Below are positions 8,725 to 20,890 of a stretch of DNA of 64,000 nt, piece by piece. Every line of letters begins with the position of its first letter. Within the stretch, counting starts at the first letter, position 1. The position numbers and the translations under genes are program-made. The stretch comes from Aquamicrobium sp. (GTDB lineage: Bacteria; Pseudomonadota; Alphaproteobacteria; Rhizobiales; Rhizobiaceae), in NCBI GenBank assembly GCA_019739225.1, contig JAHHDT010000005.1, positions 558,001-622,000 of the forward strand, written 5' to 3'. The notes beneath the pieces were generated by a model. The model did no database searches and had not been told where the DNA came from. It saw only the letters and a list, made by a program, of their open reading frames with translations.

Positions 8725-9441
8725 ATGCGGCCATCCAAGCGCCAGCCCGACGAGATGCGGGCAATCTCCTTCGAACGCGGCTTTTCCAAACATGCCGAGG
8801 GCTCGTGCCTCGTCAGGTTCGGCGACACCCACGTGCTTTGCACCGCCAGCCTCGAGGAGCGCGTTCCCGGCTGGATGCGCAATTCCGGTAAGGGCTGGGT
8901 GACGGCGGAATACGGGATGCTGCCGCGCTCGACCGGCGATCGAATGCGCCGCGAGGCATCGTCCGGCAAGCAGGGCGGCCGCACGCTCGAGATCCAGCGG
9001 CTGATCGGCCGTTCGCTGCGCGCGGTCGTCGACCTGCAGGCGCTTGGCGAAATGCAGATCACAGTCGACTGCGACGTGCTGCAGGCCGATGGCGGCACGC
9101 GCACGGCCGCGATCACCGGCGGCTTCGTGGCGCTGCACGACTGCCTCAAATGGATGGAAGCGCGACAGATGATCAGCGTCGGCAAGGTGCTGAAGGATCA
9201 TGTGGCCGCCATCTCCTGCGGCATCCACAATGGCGTGCCGGTGATCGATCTCGATTATGACGAGGATTCCTCGGCCGGCACCGACGCCAATTTCGTCATG
9301 ACCGGCAAGGGCGGGATCGTCGAGATACAGGGCACCGCCGAGGGCGAGCCGTTCTCGGAGGAGGAATTCGCCGCGCTGATGGCGCTGGCACGCTCCGGCA
9401 TCAGCCGGCTGGTCAATCTGCAGAAGATGGCGATCGCGTAG
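8725..9441 (+). CDS. rph: Ribonuclease PH
   Basis: A 238-residue phosphorolytic 3'-5' exoribonuclease trimming tRNA 3' ends. Seen: the [11 protein letters not shown] start, [33 protein letters not shown], the phosphate/RNA-binding [20 protein letters not shown] and the [18 protein letters not shown] signature. Length matches E. coli RNase PH. It is divergent from hrcA, a common alphaproteobacterial arrangement, and is followed by a 126-bp palindromic repeat that separates it from the VOC gene. Confidence 0.97.
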   Translation: MRPSKRQPDEMRAISFERGFSKHAEGSCLVRFGDTHVLCTASLEERVPGWMRNSGKGWVTAEYGMLPRSTGDRMRREASSGKQGGRTLEIQRLIGRSLRAVVDLQALGEMQITVDCDVLQADGGTRTAAITGGFVALHDCLKWMEARQMISVGKVLKDHVAAISCGIHNGVPVIDLDYDEDSSAGTDANFVMTGKGGIVEIQGTAEGEPFSEEEFAALMALARSGISRLVNLQKMAIA

Positions 9442-9469
9442 GCAGTGGATGATCGCGTGACCCGGTTCT

Positions 9470-9595
9470 GCCCCTCATCCGACCCTTCGGGCCACCTTCT
9501 CCCCGTAAACGGGGAGAAGGGACACGCGGCGAGGTCGGCGGCAGCCTTCCTCTCCCCGTTCACGGGGAGAGGATGCCGGCAGGCAGGTGAGGGGC
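9470..9595. repeat. Palindromic intergenic element, family B copy 1
   Basis: A 126-bp element beginning gcccctcatccg and ending ggtgaggggc, so the ends are inverted. Two internal hairpins are evident: one around ctccccgtaaacggggag (about 9501-9518) and one around ctccccgttcacggggag (about 9552-9570). A second copy of almost identical sequence lies at 48836-48962. It sits between rph and the VOC gene and codes for nothing obvious. Confidence 0.85.
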
Positions 9596-9629
9596 GGCGC
9601 GAACTCTTCCGGTCTGGCCGGGGTTCATC

Positions 9630-10040
9630 ATGACCCCCTCCGGCATCCTCGAAACCGCGCTCTATGTCGATGATCTCGACGAGGCCGAGGCTTTCTATGC
9701 CGAGGTGATGGGGCTGGAGCGCATTGCGAAGGTGGACGGCCGCCACGTGTTCTTCCGCTGCGGAGACGGCGTCCTGCTGCTCTTCGATCCGGACAAGACC
9801 GTACAGCCGCCGGCACCCGATGCGCGGCTGCCTGTGCCGCCCCACGGCACCAGGGGAGCCGGGCATCTGTGCTTTCGTGGAACCGAGGACGAGATAGAGC
9901 AGTGGAAAACCCGCCTCGAAGGGCGCGGGATCGTCATCGAGGCCGATTTCGAGTGGCCTCAGGGCGGGCGCTCGATCTATTTTCGCGATCCGGCAGGCAA
10001 TTCGATCGAGATCGCAAACCCGAAGATCTGGGGACTTTAG
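9630..10040 (+). CDS. VOC-superfamily (glyoxalase-like) protein
   Basis: A 136-residue single-chain vicinal-oxygen-chelate protein. Seen: the N-terminal ILETALYVDDLDEAEAFYAEVMGLE half, the central GHLCFRG strand with a histidine at about residue 77, and the C-terminal SIYFRDPAGNSIEIANP motif with the conserved glutamate. These fit metal ligands of glyoxalase/fosfomycin-resistance-like enzymes, but the substrate cannot be assigned. Its stop codon immediately abuts the rdgB start, so it is probably the first gene of the rdgB-hemW-rsmI-yraN run. Confidence 0.8.
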   Translation: MTPSGILETALYVDDLDEAEAFYAEVMGLERIAKVDGRHVFFRCGDGVLLLFDPDKTVQPPAPDARLPVPPHGTRGAGHLCFRGTEDEIEQWKTRLEGRGIVIEADFEWPQGGRSIYFRDPAGNSIEIANPKIWGL

Positions 10041-10688
10041 ATGCGGAAGCTTGAGGCAGCGAAGATCGTTGTGGCGAGCCACAACAAGGGCAAGCTGGCC
10101 GAGATCGCCGAGCTAATCGCGCCGTTCGGGCTGCAAGCGGGGTCGGCCGCAGATTACGGCCTGCCGGAACCTGCCGAGACCGGCACGACCTTCGAGGAAA
10201 ACGCCTACATCAAGGCTTATGCCGCGGCTTCGGCAACCGGGCTGCCGGCGCTCTCCGACGACAGCGGGCTTGTCGTCGACGCGCTCGACGGCGCGCCGGG
10301 CGTCTACACGGCCGACTGGGCGGAGACCGGTGACGGCCGCGACTTCGCCATGGCCATGCGCAAGGTGGAGGACCTCTTGCGGGAAAAAGGTGCGGTGACC
10401 CCGGACGCCCGCACCGGGCGCTTCGTGGCGGTGCTCTGCCTGTGCTGGCCGGATGGCCATGCGGAATATTTCCGCGGCGAGGTCGAGGGCACGCTGGTCT
10501 GGCCGCCACGCGGCGAGCGCGGCTTCGGCTACGACCCGGTCTTCAAGCCCGACGGTTACGACGAGACGTTCGGCGAGATGCCGGCCTCGCAGAAACATTC
10601 CTGGGAAGCCGGCCGTGGCGACCTCGGCCTGTCGCACCGGGCCCGCGCCTTCGCCCGCTTCGCTAACGCCATGCTGGTCGAGGCGTGA
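10041..10688 (+). CDS. rdgB: XTP/dITP diphosphatase
   Basis: A 215-residue house-cleaning pyrophosphatase removing non-canonical purine nucleoside triphosphates (dITP, XTP). Seen: the start motif [26 protein letters not shown], the catalytic [26 protein letters not shown] and the C-terminal SHRARAF. Length and order of motifs match RdgB/HAM1. The ATG directly follows the VOC stop and the gene's stop overlaps the hemW start (TGATG). Confidence 0.96.
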   Translation: MRKLEAAKIVVASHNKGKLAEIAELIAPFGLQAGSAADYGLPEPAETGTTFEENAYIKAYAAASATGLPALSDDSGLVVDALDGAPGVYTADWAETGDGRDFAMAMRKVEDLLREKGAVTPDARTGRFVAVLCLCWPDGHAEYFRGEVEGTLVWPPRGERGFGYDPVFKPDGYDETFGEMPASQKHSWEAGRGDLGLSHRARAFARFANAMLVEA

Positions 10689-11845
10689 TGCCCGACGACC
10701 GGCAGCCCGGCTTCGGCGTCTATGTTCATTGGCCGTTCTGTGCGGCCAAGTGCCCTTATTGCGACTTCAACAGCCATGTCCGCCACCAGAAGGTCGACGA
10801 GGAGCGTTTCGCTGCCGCATTCGCGGCCGAGATGGCGTCGATGCGGCAACGCACCGGTCCGCGCGAGGTAACGTCGATCTTCCTCGGCGGCGGCACGCCT
10901 TCGCTGATGAAGCCGCAGACCGTCGGCGCCGTGCTGGAGGCGATCGCCGCCAACTGGACCGTGCCGGACGACATCGAGGTGACGCTGGAGGCAAACCCGT
11001 CCTCGGTCGAGGCGACGCGCTTTCGCGGCTATCGCGATGCGGGGGTCAATCGCGTCTCGCTCGGCGTGCAGGCGCTGAACGATGGCGACCTGCGTTTCCT
11101 CGGCCGCCTGCATGACGTGGAGCAGGCGCTGGGCGCGATCCGGCTTGCCCGCGAGACCTTCCCGCGTCTTTCCTTCGACCTGATCTACGCCCGGCCCGGC
11201 CAGTCTATGGATGCCTGGGAGAAGGAACTGGACGAAGCCATCGGCTATGCGGCCGATCATCTGTCGCTCTACCAGCTCACCATCGAGGAAGGCACGCGCT
11301 TCCATGCCCTGCATGCGGCCGGCAAGTTCGCGATGCCCGATCCCGACCACGCGGCCGATCTTTACCGGCTGACGCAGGAGGTGACCGCGGCGCGCGGCCT
11401 TCCGGCCTATGAAATCTCGAACCACGCAAGGCCGGGGGCCGAGAGCCGTCACAACCTCGTCTACTGGCGCTACGGCGAATATGTCGGCATCGGCCCTGGC
11501 GCCCATGGCCGTTTCCTGGAGGACGGGCACCGCATCGTCACTTTCACCGAGAAGATGCCGGAGACGTGGCTTAATCTTGTCGAAGCGAAGGGGCACGGCG
11601 TGATCGGCGGCGAAGTCCTGACGCGTTCGGAAGAGGCCGACGAATTCCTCCTGATGGGATTGCGGCTTGCCGAAGGCATCGACCTTGCGCGCTACGAGCA
11701 GCTTTCGGGCCGGCCGCTGTCGTCGCGCCGCATCGCCACGCTCCAGGAGGAGGCGCTGGTGGCGCCCGTCGGCAACTCGCGCCTGCGCGCAACCTCGGCC
11801 GGCATGATCGTGCTCGACGCGGTGGTCGCCGATCTGGCACGATAG
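10688..11845 (+). CDS. hemW: HemW-type radical SAM protein (coproporphyrinogen III oxidase-like)
   Basis: A 385-residue radical-SAM protein. Seen: VYVHWPFCAAKCPYCDFNSH with the C-x3-C-x2-C cluster motif at about residues 17-24, SIFLGGGTPSLM, EANPSSVE, RVSLGVQALNDGDL, LSLYQLTIEEGT and NLVYWRYGEYVGIGPGAHGR. The extra cysteine and the GHG..GR context fit HemW, a heme chaperone, rather than true HemN; coproporphyrinogen oxidase activity should not be assumed. The ATG at 10688 overlaps the rdgB stop; a GTG lies one codon upstream. Confidence 0.9.
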   Translation: MPDDRQPGFGVYVHWPFCAAKCPYCDFNSHVRHQKVDEERFAAAFAAEMASMRQRTGPREVTSIFLGGGTPSLMKPQTVGAVLEAIAANWTVPDDIEVTLEANPSSVEATRFRGYRDAGVNRVSLGVQALNDGDLRFLGRLHDVEQALGAIRLARETFPRLSFDLIYARPGQSMDAWEKELDEAIGYAADHLSLYQLTIEEGTRFHALHAAGKFAMPDPDHAADLYRLTQEVTAARGLPAYEISNHARPGAESRHNLVYWRYGEYVGIGPGAHGRFLEDGHRIVTFTEKMPETWLNLVEAKGHGVIGGEVLTRSEEADEFLLMGLRLAEGIDLARYEQLSGRPLSSRRIATLQEEALVAPVGNSRLRATSAGMIVLDAVVADLAR

Positions 11846-11849
11846 GCCG

Positions 11850-12749
11850 ATGGACCGGGCGGACACCGACGGCAAGCGCAGCTATGTGATCGGGCAGGCG
11901 GAATTTTCCGCGCGCCGGCTGGAGCCCGCGCTCTATCTGGTGGCGACCCCGATCGGCAATCTCGGCGACATCACCATCCGCGCGCTGGAGACGCTGGCGG
12001 CCGCTGACATTGTTGCCTGCGAGGACACCCGCGTTACGCGCGTGTTGCTCGACCGCTACGGCATCAGGCGCCGAACCACCGCCTATCACGAGCACAACGC
12101 GGCCGAGGCAGGGCCGAAGCTGGTCGAGGCAGTGCTGGCGGGCAAGAGCGTCGCGCTGGTTTCGGACGCAGGCACGCCGCTCGTTTCCGATCCCGGTTTC
12201 CGGCTGGTCGGCGACGTCGTGGAAGCCGGCGGCCGCGTCGTGCCGATACCCGGCGCGTCGGCCCTGCTGACGGCACTCACGGCGTCGGGACTGCCGTCCG
12301 ACACGTTCCTGTTTGCCGGGTTCCTGCCCGTGAAGGCCGGACAGCGAAAGACGCGACTGGAGGAACTGCGCGCGGTGCCGGCAACGCTGGTGTTCTACGA
12401 ATCGCCGCGCCGGCTCGCCGATTGCCTTGCGGCAATGGCCGAGGTGCTGGGCGACCGTGAAGCCGCCATCGGCCGCGAACTCACCAAGACTTTCGAGGAG
12501 ATGCGTAGGGGGGCTCTGGCAGCGCTGGCGCAGGCTTATGCCGGAGAAGACACGCCCAAGGGCGAGGTCGTCATCTGCGTGGCGCCTCCGCAGGAAGCTG
12601 CCTCCACGGTCGAGGATGTCGATGCGCTGTTGCTTTCGCTGGCCGGCGAGATGGGGGCATCGCGGGCTGCCGGCGAAGCGGCCAAAATGACCGGCGCGCG
12701 CAAGGCCGATCTCTACCGTCGGCTGATGGAGCTCAAGGGCGATGGCTGA
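11850..12749 (+). CDS. rsmI: 16S rRNA (cytidine1402-2'-O)-methyltransferase
   Basis: A 299-residue tetrapyrrole-methylase-fold enzyme that modifies C1402 of 16S rRNA. Seen: [20 protein letters not shown] (SAM-binding P-loop), [54 protein letters not shown] and FYESPRRL, followed by the usual less conserved C-terminal domain. The first 25 residues before LEPALYL are an extension seen in many alphaproteobacterial RsmI proteins. The end overlaps yraN by 8 bp. Confidence 0.95.
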   Translation: MDRADTDGKRSYVIGQAEFSARRLEPALYLVATPIGNLGDITIRALETLAAADIVACEDTRVTRVLLDRYGIRRRTTAYHEHNAAEAGPKLVEAVLAGKSVALVSDAGTPLVSDPGFRLVGDVVEAGGRVVPIPGASALLTALTASGLPSDTFLFAGFLPVKAGQRKTRLEELRAVPATLVFYESPRRLADCLAAMAEVLGDREAAIGRELTKTFEEMRRGALAALAQAYAGEDTPKGEVVICVAPPQEAASTVEDVDALLLSLAGEMGASRAAGEAAKMTGARKADLYRRLMELKGDG

Positions 12750-13116
12750 CGGTGTGCGGGCGAGGCGGCAACGCGCCCTGCGCCGCGGCAGCCGGGGTGA
12801 GTGGCTGGCGTCGCTGGCGTTGATGCTCAAGGGCTATCGCATCGTCGAACGGCGCTACCGCACAAAACTCGGTGAGATCGACCTGGTCGCGCGGCGCGGC
12901 GACCTCGTGCTCATTGTCGAGGTCAAGGTGCGCTCTACGCTTGTGCAGGCGATGGAGGCCATCGGGCACCTCAGCGAGCGCCGTATCGCGGACGCTGCCG
13001 ATCTCTGGCTGATGCGCCAGCCCGACCATGCCCGTCTCTCGATCCGTTTCGACATGGTGGCGGTGCTGCCGCGCCGCTGGCCGGTGCATGTGGAGAACAT
13101 CTTCCAGCGCGTCTGA
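12742..13116 (+). CDS. UPF0102/YraN family protein
   Basis: A 124-residue protein of the restriction-endonuclease-like UPF0102 family that usually follows rsmI. Seen: a basic N-terminus ([20 protein letters not shown]), then [34 protein letters not shown], which contains the family's E-D-E-x-K nuclease-fold residues, and [10 protein letters not shown]. Molecular function is not established. Its coupling to rsmI by overlap supports co-translation. Confidence 0.9.
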   Translation: MADGVRARRQRALRRGSRGEWLASLALMLKGYRIVERRYRTKLGEIDLVARRGDLVLIVEVKVRSTLVQAMEAIGHLSERRIADAADLWLMRQPDHARLSIRFDMVAVLPRRWPVHVENIFQRV

Positions 13117-13203
13117 GCAGCGCACATCCTTACCTTGCGTAACCCGTGATGGGGGATCATTCTGTCTGGCATCGTGGAAACGATGACCAGAGAGGGAATG
13201 AAG

Positions 13204-14043
13204 ATGTGCCATCATTGCGTCATTGAAAACGTCAAGCAGAACATGCTGTCGCGCCGCAGCCTGTTCAAGGGCGGTGCGGCCGTGGCAGGGGTCGCAGCAC
13301 TCGGCGCACTGCCGGTTTCAGCCGCCGCCCAGAGCCCGGCCGCGTCCATGCCGGCCGCAGCCGGCTGGAGCGACCTCACGCATGAGCTATGGGATACGTT
13401 CCCGACCTATTTCGGCGGGCAGCAGCTTTTCTTCGAGAAGCAGTACGATTTCGCGAAGGACACCTTCAACCTCTACGAACTGCGCCTGAGCGAACATACC
13501 GGCACCCATATCGACGCGCCGCTGCATTTCACCGCCGATGGCAAGTCGGTCGCCGAACTGCCTATAGAGGATCTGATCTGCCCCCTCGTGGTGATCGACA
13601 TTGCCGCCGAAGCCGAGGAGAACCCCGACGCGCAGGTGACGCCCGATCACATCGCCGCCTGGATCTCGGCGAACGGCGACATACCTGAGGGCGCATGCAT
13701 TGCGATGAATTCGGGTTGGGACCGGCACGTGGCCACGGACAAGTTCCGCAATGTCGGAGACGACGGCAAGACCATGCATTTCCCCGGATTCCATGTCGAA
13801 GCGGTCCAGATGCTGATGGACGAGACTTCCGCCAAGGCGATTGCCGTCGATACGCTGTCACTCGATTTCGGGCCTTCGCCGGATTTCATCGTCCACAACA
13901 CCTGGCTGCCTTCCGGGCGCTACGGCATCGAGGGCATTGCCAGTCTTGGTGCGTTGCCGGCCTCGGGCGCTACCATCGTGGTCGGCGCGCCAAAGGTGCG
14001 CGGTGGCACCGGCGGTCCGGCCCGTATCTTCGCTTTCGCCTGA
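13204..14043 (+). CDS. Tat-exported cyclase/kynurenine-formamidase-family hydrolase
   Basis: A 279-residue member of the putative cyclase superfamily (metal-dependent hydrolases related to kynurenine formamidase). The motif HTGTHIDAPLHF near residue 100 gives the H-x-G-T-H-x-D-x-P-x-H metal-binding signature. A twin-arginine motif SRRSLFK at residues 17-23 precedes a hydrophobic stretch ending in PVSAAA, so export by Tat is expected. Unusually, the n-region begins MCHHC. The ATG at 13204 is preferred because an AGAGGGA sequence lies 7 bp upstream; 13183 and 13198 are alternatives. It is followed by the broken GMC gene. Confidence 0.8.
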   Translation: MCHHCVIENVKQNMLSRRSLFKGGAAVAGVAALGALPVSAAAQSPAASMPAAAGWSDLTHELWDTFPTYFGGQQLFFEKQYDFAKDTFNLYELRLSEHTGTHIDAPLHFTADGKSVAELPIEDLICPLVVIDIAAEAEENPDAQVTPDHIAAWISANGDIPEGACIAMNSGWDRHVATDKFRNVGDDGKTMHFPGFHVEAVQMLMDETSAKAIAVDTLSLDFGPSPDFIVHNTWLPSGRYGIEGIASLGALPASGATIVVGAPKVRGGTGGPARIFAFA

Positions 14044-14121
14044 CTGCTTGACTGGACAGATATCGGCGGCCGGTTCTACCTTTCTGCGTCGGGATGGCCG
14101 GCTTACCTGGGAGGGGAAGCG

Positions 14122-15733
14122 ATGTCTTACGATTATGTCATCGCCGGCGGTGGTTCCGCTGGCGCGACGCTGGCTGCGCGCTTGTCGGAAGATTCGTCCG
14201 TCGAGGTATGCCTGATAGAGGCAGGCGGCGAGGGCCGTGACTTCCTCATCCGCACGCCGATGGGCACCGTGGCGATGCTGCCGGGACGGCCGAAGATCAA
14301 CAACTGGGCCTTCACCACGGAGCCGCAGGAGGGTCTCAACGGACGCCGGGGGTACCAGCCGAGGGGCCGGGCGCTGGGCGGCTCAAGCGCCATCAACGCG
14401 ATGCTCTACGTGCGCGGCCATCGCTCCGACTATGACGGCTGGGCCGATCTCGGCTGCGACGGCTGGTCGTGGGACGAGGTGCTTCCCTATTTCCGGCGTG
14501 CCGAGGGCAACCAGCGCGGCGCCGACGATCTTCACGGCAACGATGGACCGCTCCAGGTGCGCGACCAGCCGCACCCGCGATCGATCAGCCGGGCCTTCAT
14601 CGAAGCCTGCGCGCAGTCCCAGCTACGCACGACCACCGACTTCAACGGCCCGGAGCAGGAAGGTGCCGGCTACTATCAGGTGACGCAGTTCTGGGACGGT
14701 GCCCATCGCGGGGAGCGCTGCTCGGCTGCCGCTGCCTACCTGCATCCGCATATGGGCGTGCGGCCCAACCTGACCGTCATCACCGGCGCTCACGCCACCG
14801 GCATCGAATTCGACGGGAAGCGCGCGGTCGGCCTGCGTTATCGCAGGGGCCGGCAGGACGTGCTCGCTTCCGCGCGTCGGGAGGTGGTGCTGTCGGGCGG
14901 GGCGTTCGGGTCCCCGCAACTGCTGCTTCTGTCCGGCATCGGGCCGGCTGACGAGTTGAAGCGCCACGGCATCGCAGTGCGACACGAACTGCCCGGCGTC
15001 GGCCGCAATCTTCAGGATCATCTCGACTTCATCGCCTCGTGGAAATCGAAAGAAACCGACCTGGTCGGCGTCGGTCTTCGCGGAACGATGAATGCTTTCT
15101 CAAGCAGATCGGCATCTGGCGACGCGAGGGCGGCGGCATGATCGCCACGCCCTTCGGCCGAGGCAGGCGCCTTCTTCAAGTCGCGGCCGGATCTAGACCG
15201 CCCCGACCTGCAACTGCATTTCGTCATCGGCATCGTCGACGACCACGCCCGCAAAGCTGCACCTCGGCTACGGCTATTCGTGCCATGTCTGCGTGCTGCG
15301 GCCGTTCTCGCGCGGCGAGGTCGGGCTGGGCGATGCCAATCCCTTGTCGCCGCCCCGCATCGATCCGCGCTATCTCTCCGACGATCGCGATGCGGCGCTT
15401 ATGGTCAAGGGCGCGCGCAGGATGCGCGAAATACTCGCCGCGCCGGCGATGGCGCCTTACCGGACCAAGGAACTCTACATGCAGGGCGACGTCTCGGACG
15501 ACGACCTGCTCGGCCACATCCGCGCCCGCGCCGACACGATCTACCATCCGGTCGGCACCTGCGGCATGGGGACCGGCGACGACGCCGTCGTCGATCCGCA
15601 ATTGCGGGTGCGGGGGCTGGAGGGTCTGCGCGTTGTCGACGCTTCGGTGATGCCGACGCTGATCGGCGGCAACACCAACGCGCCGACCATCATGATCGCC
15701 GAGAAGGCGGCGGACATGATCAAGGCGGCGTAG
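14122..15733 (+). pseudogene. GMC-family (choline dehydrogenase-like) oxidoreductase, frameshifted
   Basis: The product would be a roughly 536-residue FAD enzyme oxidising an alcohol. The N-terminal two thirds read from 14122 in frame 1: FAD motif VIAGGGSAGATLAARLSED, GRALGGSSAINAMLYVRG, VVLSGGAFGSPQLLLLSGIGP and GVGRNLQDHLD. Continuity then needs three frame changes: near 15095 (frame 1 to 3), near 15155 (one extra G, back to 1) and near 15254 (one extra A, to 2). The last part (HPVGTCGMG, with the catalytic histidine; GNTNAPTIMIAEKAA) reads in frame 2 to 15733. Apart from the shifts the protein looks well conserved, so the breaks are recent or are sequencing errors. HPVGTCGMG has Gly where Arg is usual. 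Confidence 0.85.
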
Positions 15734-15751
15734 CTATGGCTATTTCTCCAC

Positions 15752-15935
15752 CGTCACCCCGGCCGAGTGAGCGAAGCGAGGGAGAGCCGGGGCCTATTGA
15801 GCAGCACGGCCGGGTTGAAGGTTCGCGCGACGGTGGTGAAGCGCGCCTGGATGAGAGCTGGGCCTGGCCCATGTTCTTCGGACCAATGGGTACCGGCTCG
15901 GCGGTCGCTGACGCTCCCTTGGCCGGGATGACGCC
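15752..15935. repeat. Palindromic intergenic element, family D (imperfect arms)
   Basis: The left part (gtcaccccggccgagtgagc, then gaagcgagggagagccgg) and the right part (ccggctcggcggtcgctgac, then gctcccttggccgggatgac) are imperfect reverse complements enclosing about 90 bp. The style matches dispersed non-coding repeats of Rhizobiales. It fills most of the 300-bp gap between the two frameshifted genes; the remaining bases to 16034 contain no supported feature. Confidence 0.65.
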
Positions 15936-16034
15936 GTTGCATGGCCCCATCTCATCACGCCAGCACGCTCCGTTTACGGCCTGCTCATCGCCATCGACTG
16001 GCTCGGGATGAGGGACGGCGGCGCCGCCGCCAGC

Positions 16035-17405
16035 CTACCTCCGCGTCACCCGCATCGGCAGGCCACCCTGGGGCTGCGTGGTGAGTTTCTGCACCGGCCA
16101 TGGCTTCGTCTCGGGCACGCTGTCGAAGCGGAAGCGCGACATCAGGACGCCGAGCGCGATCACGGCTTCTTGCATGGCGAAGCTCGCGCCGATGCAGATG
16201 CGCGGGCCGGCGCCGAAGGGCAGGTACTGGAAACGGTCGATGGCGTCGCGGTTGTCAGGATGGAACCGCGCCGGCATGAAGGCTTCCGGCTCGTGCCAGA
16301 GCTTGCGGTGGCGGTGAATCGTCCATGGCATGATCTGGATTTGGGCGCCGCGCACGATGTCGAGGTCGCGCCAGCGCTCGGGCGTCGATCGCCTCGCGGC
16401 TGATCGAAGCCGCCGGCGGATAGAGCCGCATCGCCTCCTCGAAAGCGGCGCGGGTGAAAGGCATCTTGCCGAGCCATTCATAGGGATCGGGCGTGCTTGC
16501 CACGACCGCGTCGATCTCCGCCTCCACCCGGTCGCGCTCGCCGGGCGCTTCGGCAAGGCAGAACAGCGTCCAGCCGAGCGCGCGGGCGGTGGTTTCGTGC
16601 CCGGCGCCGATGAAGGTGATGATGTTGTCCTCGAATCTCTGACGCCGAAAGCCCCTCCGGACCTTCGGCCTTGAGCAGCAGCGTCAGGAAATCGCTTGGC
16701 GAGCCTTCCGGATCCTGCGCGAGTTTCGCCTTGCGCATCCTCATCGTCTCGGCGACCAGCCCGCGGAAGAAGGCGAGCGCCTTGCGGCCGCGCAGCCGCG
16801 TGATGCGGGGCAGCCAGTCCGGCGCGCCGATCAGGTCGAGCGGATCGACCCGCCCCATCGTTTCGAACAGATGGTCGACCTGGTGCGCGAAATCGTCCGG
16901 ATTGCCGGCGATCTCGCCGGAAAACAGGGTCTCGGCCAGGATCTCGTAGGTCAGCATCGTCATGTCGCGGGCGACATCGACGATCGCGCCGTCCTCGTAG
17001 CGTCGCGGCGAAGTCCTGCGACACGCGCAGCATGGGTCCTGCGAAGCCGGCGATGTGGCGCGGCGTGAAAACCGGCGCCATTGCCTTGCGCGACCGCTTC
17101 CAGACCTCGCCTTCGGCCGTCAGCAGGCCATCGCGCAGGATCGGGCGCAGGATCTTCTGGCGCACGCGCGCCATCCGGTAGTTTTTCGCGTTGTCGACGA
17201 GGATATGGCGGATCAGTGCCGGGTCGTTGGCGATCACCAGCGGGCCGCCGATGCCGGTGGAGATGGAAATCCACGGCTCGTTGTAGGAAGGCTCACCCCA
17301 CAGTTCGAGCGGATTGCGATAGACGATCCGTATCATCTCGAGCGTCGACGGCGGCTTTGTGCGCGGCTTGGGCGCCGGCGGGACGAAGAGCGTGGCCTGG
17401 GTCAT
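16035..17405 (-). pseudogene. Cytochrome P450, frameshifted at three places
   Basis: Start ATG at 17405 (MTQATLFV). All P450 landmarks are present but spread over frames: the N-terminal half with GLLTAEGEVWKRSRKAMAPVF; then, after a shift near 17000, YEILAETLFSG and the central helices; after a shift near 16635, the I-helix GAGHETT and the K-helix EEAMRLYPPA (E-x-x-R); after a shift near 16390, the heme loop FGAGPRICIGASFA with the cysteine ligand. Reconstructed length is about 455 residues. Residue conservation is otherwise good. It is unrelated in detail to the second, intact P450 at 34-35 kb. Confidence 0.85.
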
Positions 17406-20200
<2,795 letters not shown>

Positions 20201-20227
20201 GCGGCCGGCCGGAAAGGAACGCCGAGA

Positions 20228-20263
20228 GGGCGGAGAGGGCATTGCAGACCCCTCCGCCCTTTT
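20228..20263 (+). terminator. Rho-independent terminator of gyrB
   Basis: The stem gggcggag (20228-20235) pairs with ctccgccc (20252-20259), followed by TTTT at 20260-20263 and a T-rich tail. It begins 27 bp after the gyrB stop. Confidence 0.75.
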
Positions 20264-20268
20264 CTGTT

Positions 20269-20778
20269 TCAGGGGGCGGTCCTGCGGGCAAAATGCTCGT
20301 ATGTCATCCGCCAGGGATCGCTGTCGGAAGCGCGCTCCTCGCCAATCCAGTGGAAGCTGTCGCCCGCGATTTCGGTAAAGCGCCATCGCGCCTTCAGGCC
20401 GCGCGAATCCTCGCCGACCTGGACGATGTCGTTACCTTCGGCCCGGCCGATCTGGCGCGAATAGTCCTGGTTTAGCGGATCGCTCCATATGATGTGCCAG
20501 CCGTCGATCCCCGGATCGAAAACACGCAGCGTCGTGCCGTACATGGTCGGCGGCGCCGGGCGCCTGGGCCTGATCCATATGTCCTGGATGGCACGGCCTT
20601 CGAGCACCCAGCCGAAATGGATTTCCCCAGTCGATTTCTCTTCTGTGCCGTCATCGAGGTGATGCACGGTGTCCATCTCCCAGCTTCCGATCAGCCATCC
20701 GTAGAGGCTCATGTCGCCGGCGATCCCGGCGGCAGGACCGTCCGACCCGAGAGCCGCGTGAAACGGAAAAAATGTCAT
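20269..20778 (-). CDS. Conserved hypothetical protein, lipocalin/DUF1579-like
   Basis: A 169-residue soluble protein rich in beta-strand patterns with many tryptophans: LIGSWEMDTVHHLDDG, GEIHFGWVLEGRAIQDIWI, GTTLRVFDPGIDGWHIIWSDP and FHWIGEERASDSDPW. The alternation of GSW and GWHIIW motifs resembles small beta-barrel families such as DUF1579, but I cannot assign it firmly. The start is placed at the ATG at 20778 (MTFFPF); the upstream in-frame extension looks like noise. It is convergent with gyrB across the terminator and has no operon partner. Confidence 0.65.
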   Translation of the reverse strand: MTFFPFHAALGSDGPAAGIAGDMSLYGWLIGSWEMDTVHHLDDGTEEKSTGEIHFGWVLEGRAIQDIWIRPRRPAPPTMYGTTLRVFDPGIDGWHIIWSDPLNQDYSRQIGRAEGNDIVQVGEDSRGLKARWRFTEIAGDSFHWIGEERASDSDPWRMTYEHFARRTAP

Positions 20779-20890
20779 GGTGTCGCTGTCCCTTGTCCTT
20801 GGCTGGCCCGACGCCGAACGTCGCACAGCCTTGCTGCCACCCTGACGTCAGCAGGCCTTGCCAATGCTTGGGAAGCCGGAGCCCGGATGA

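Noticed and set aside
7480-8730. CIRCE operator near hrcA
   Set aside because: No TTAGCACTC-N9-GAGTGCTAA-type inverted repeat was found in the hrcA/rph gap.
7504-9228. hrcA extended to 574 residues
   Set aside because: The extra N-terminal part is antisense to rph; the family start lies at 8574.
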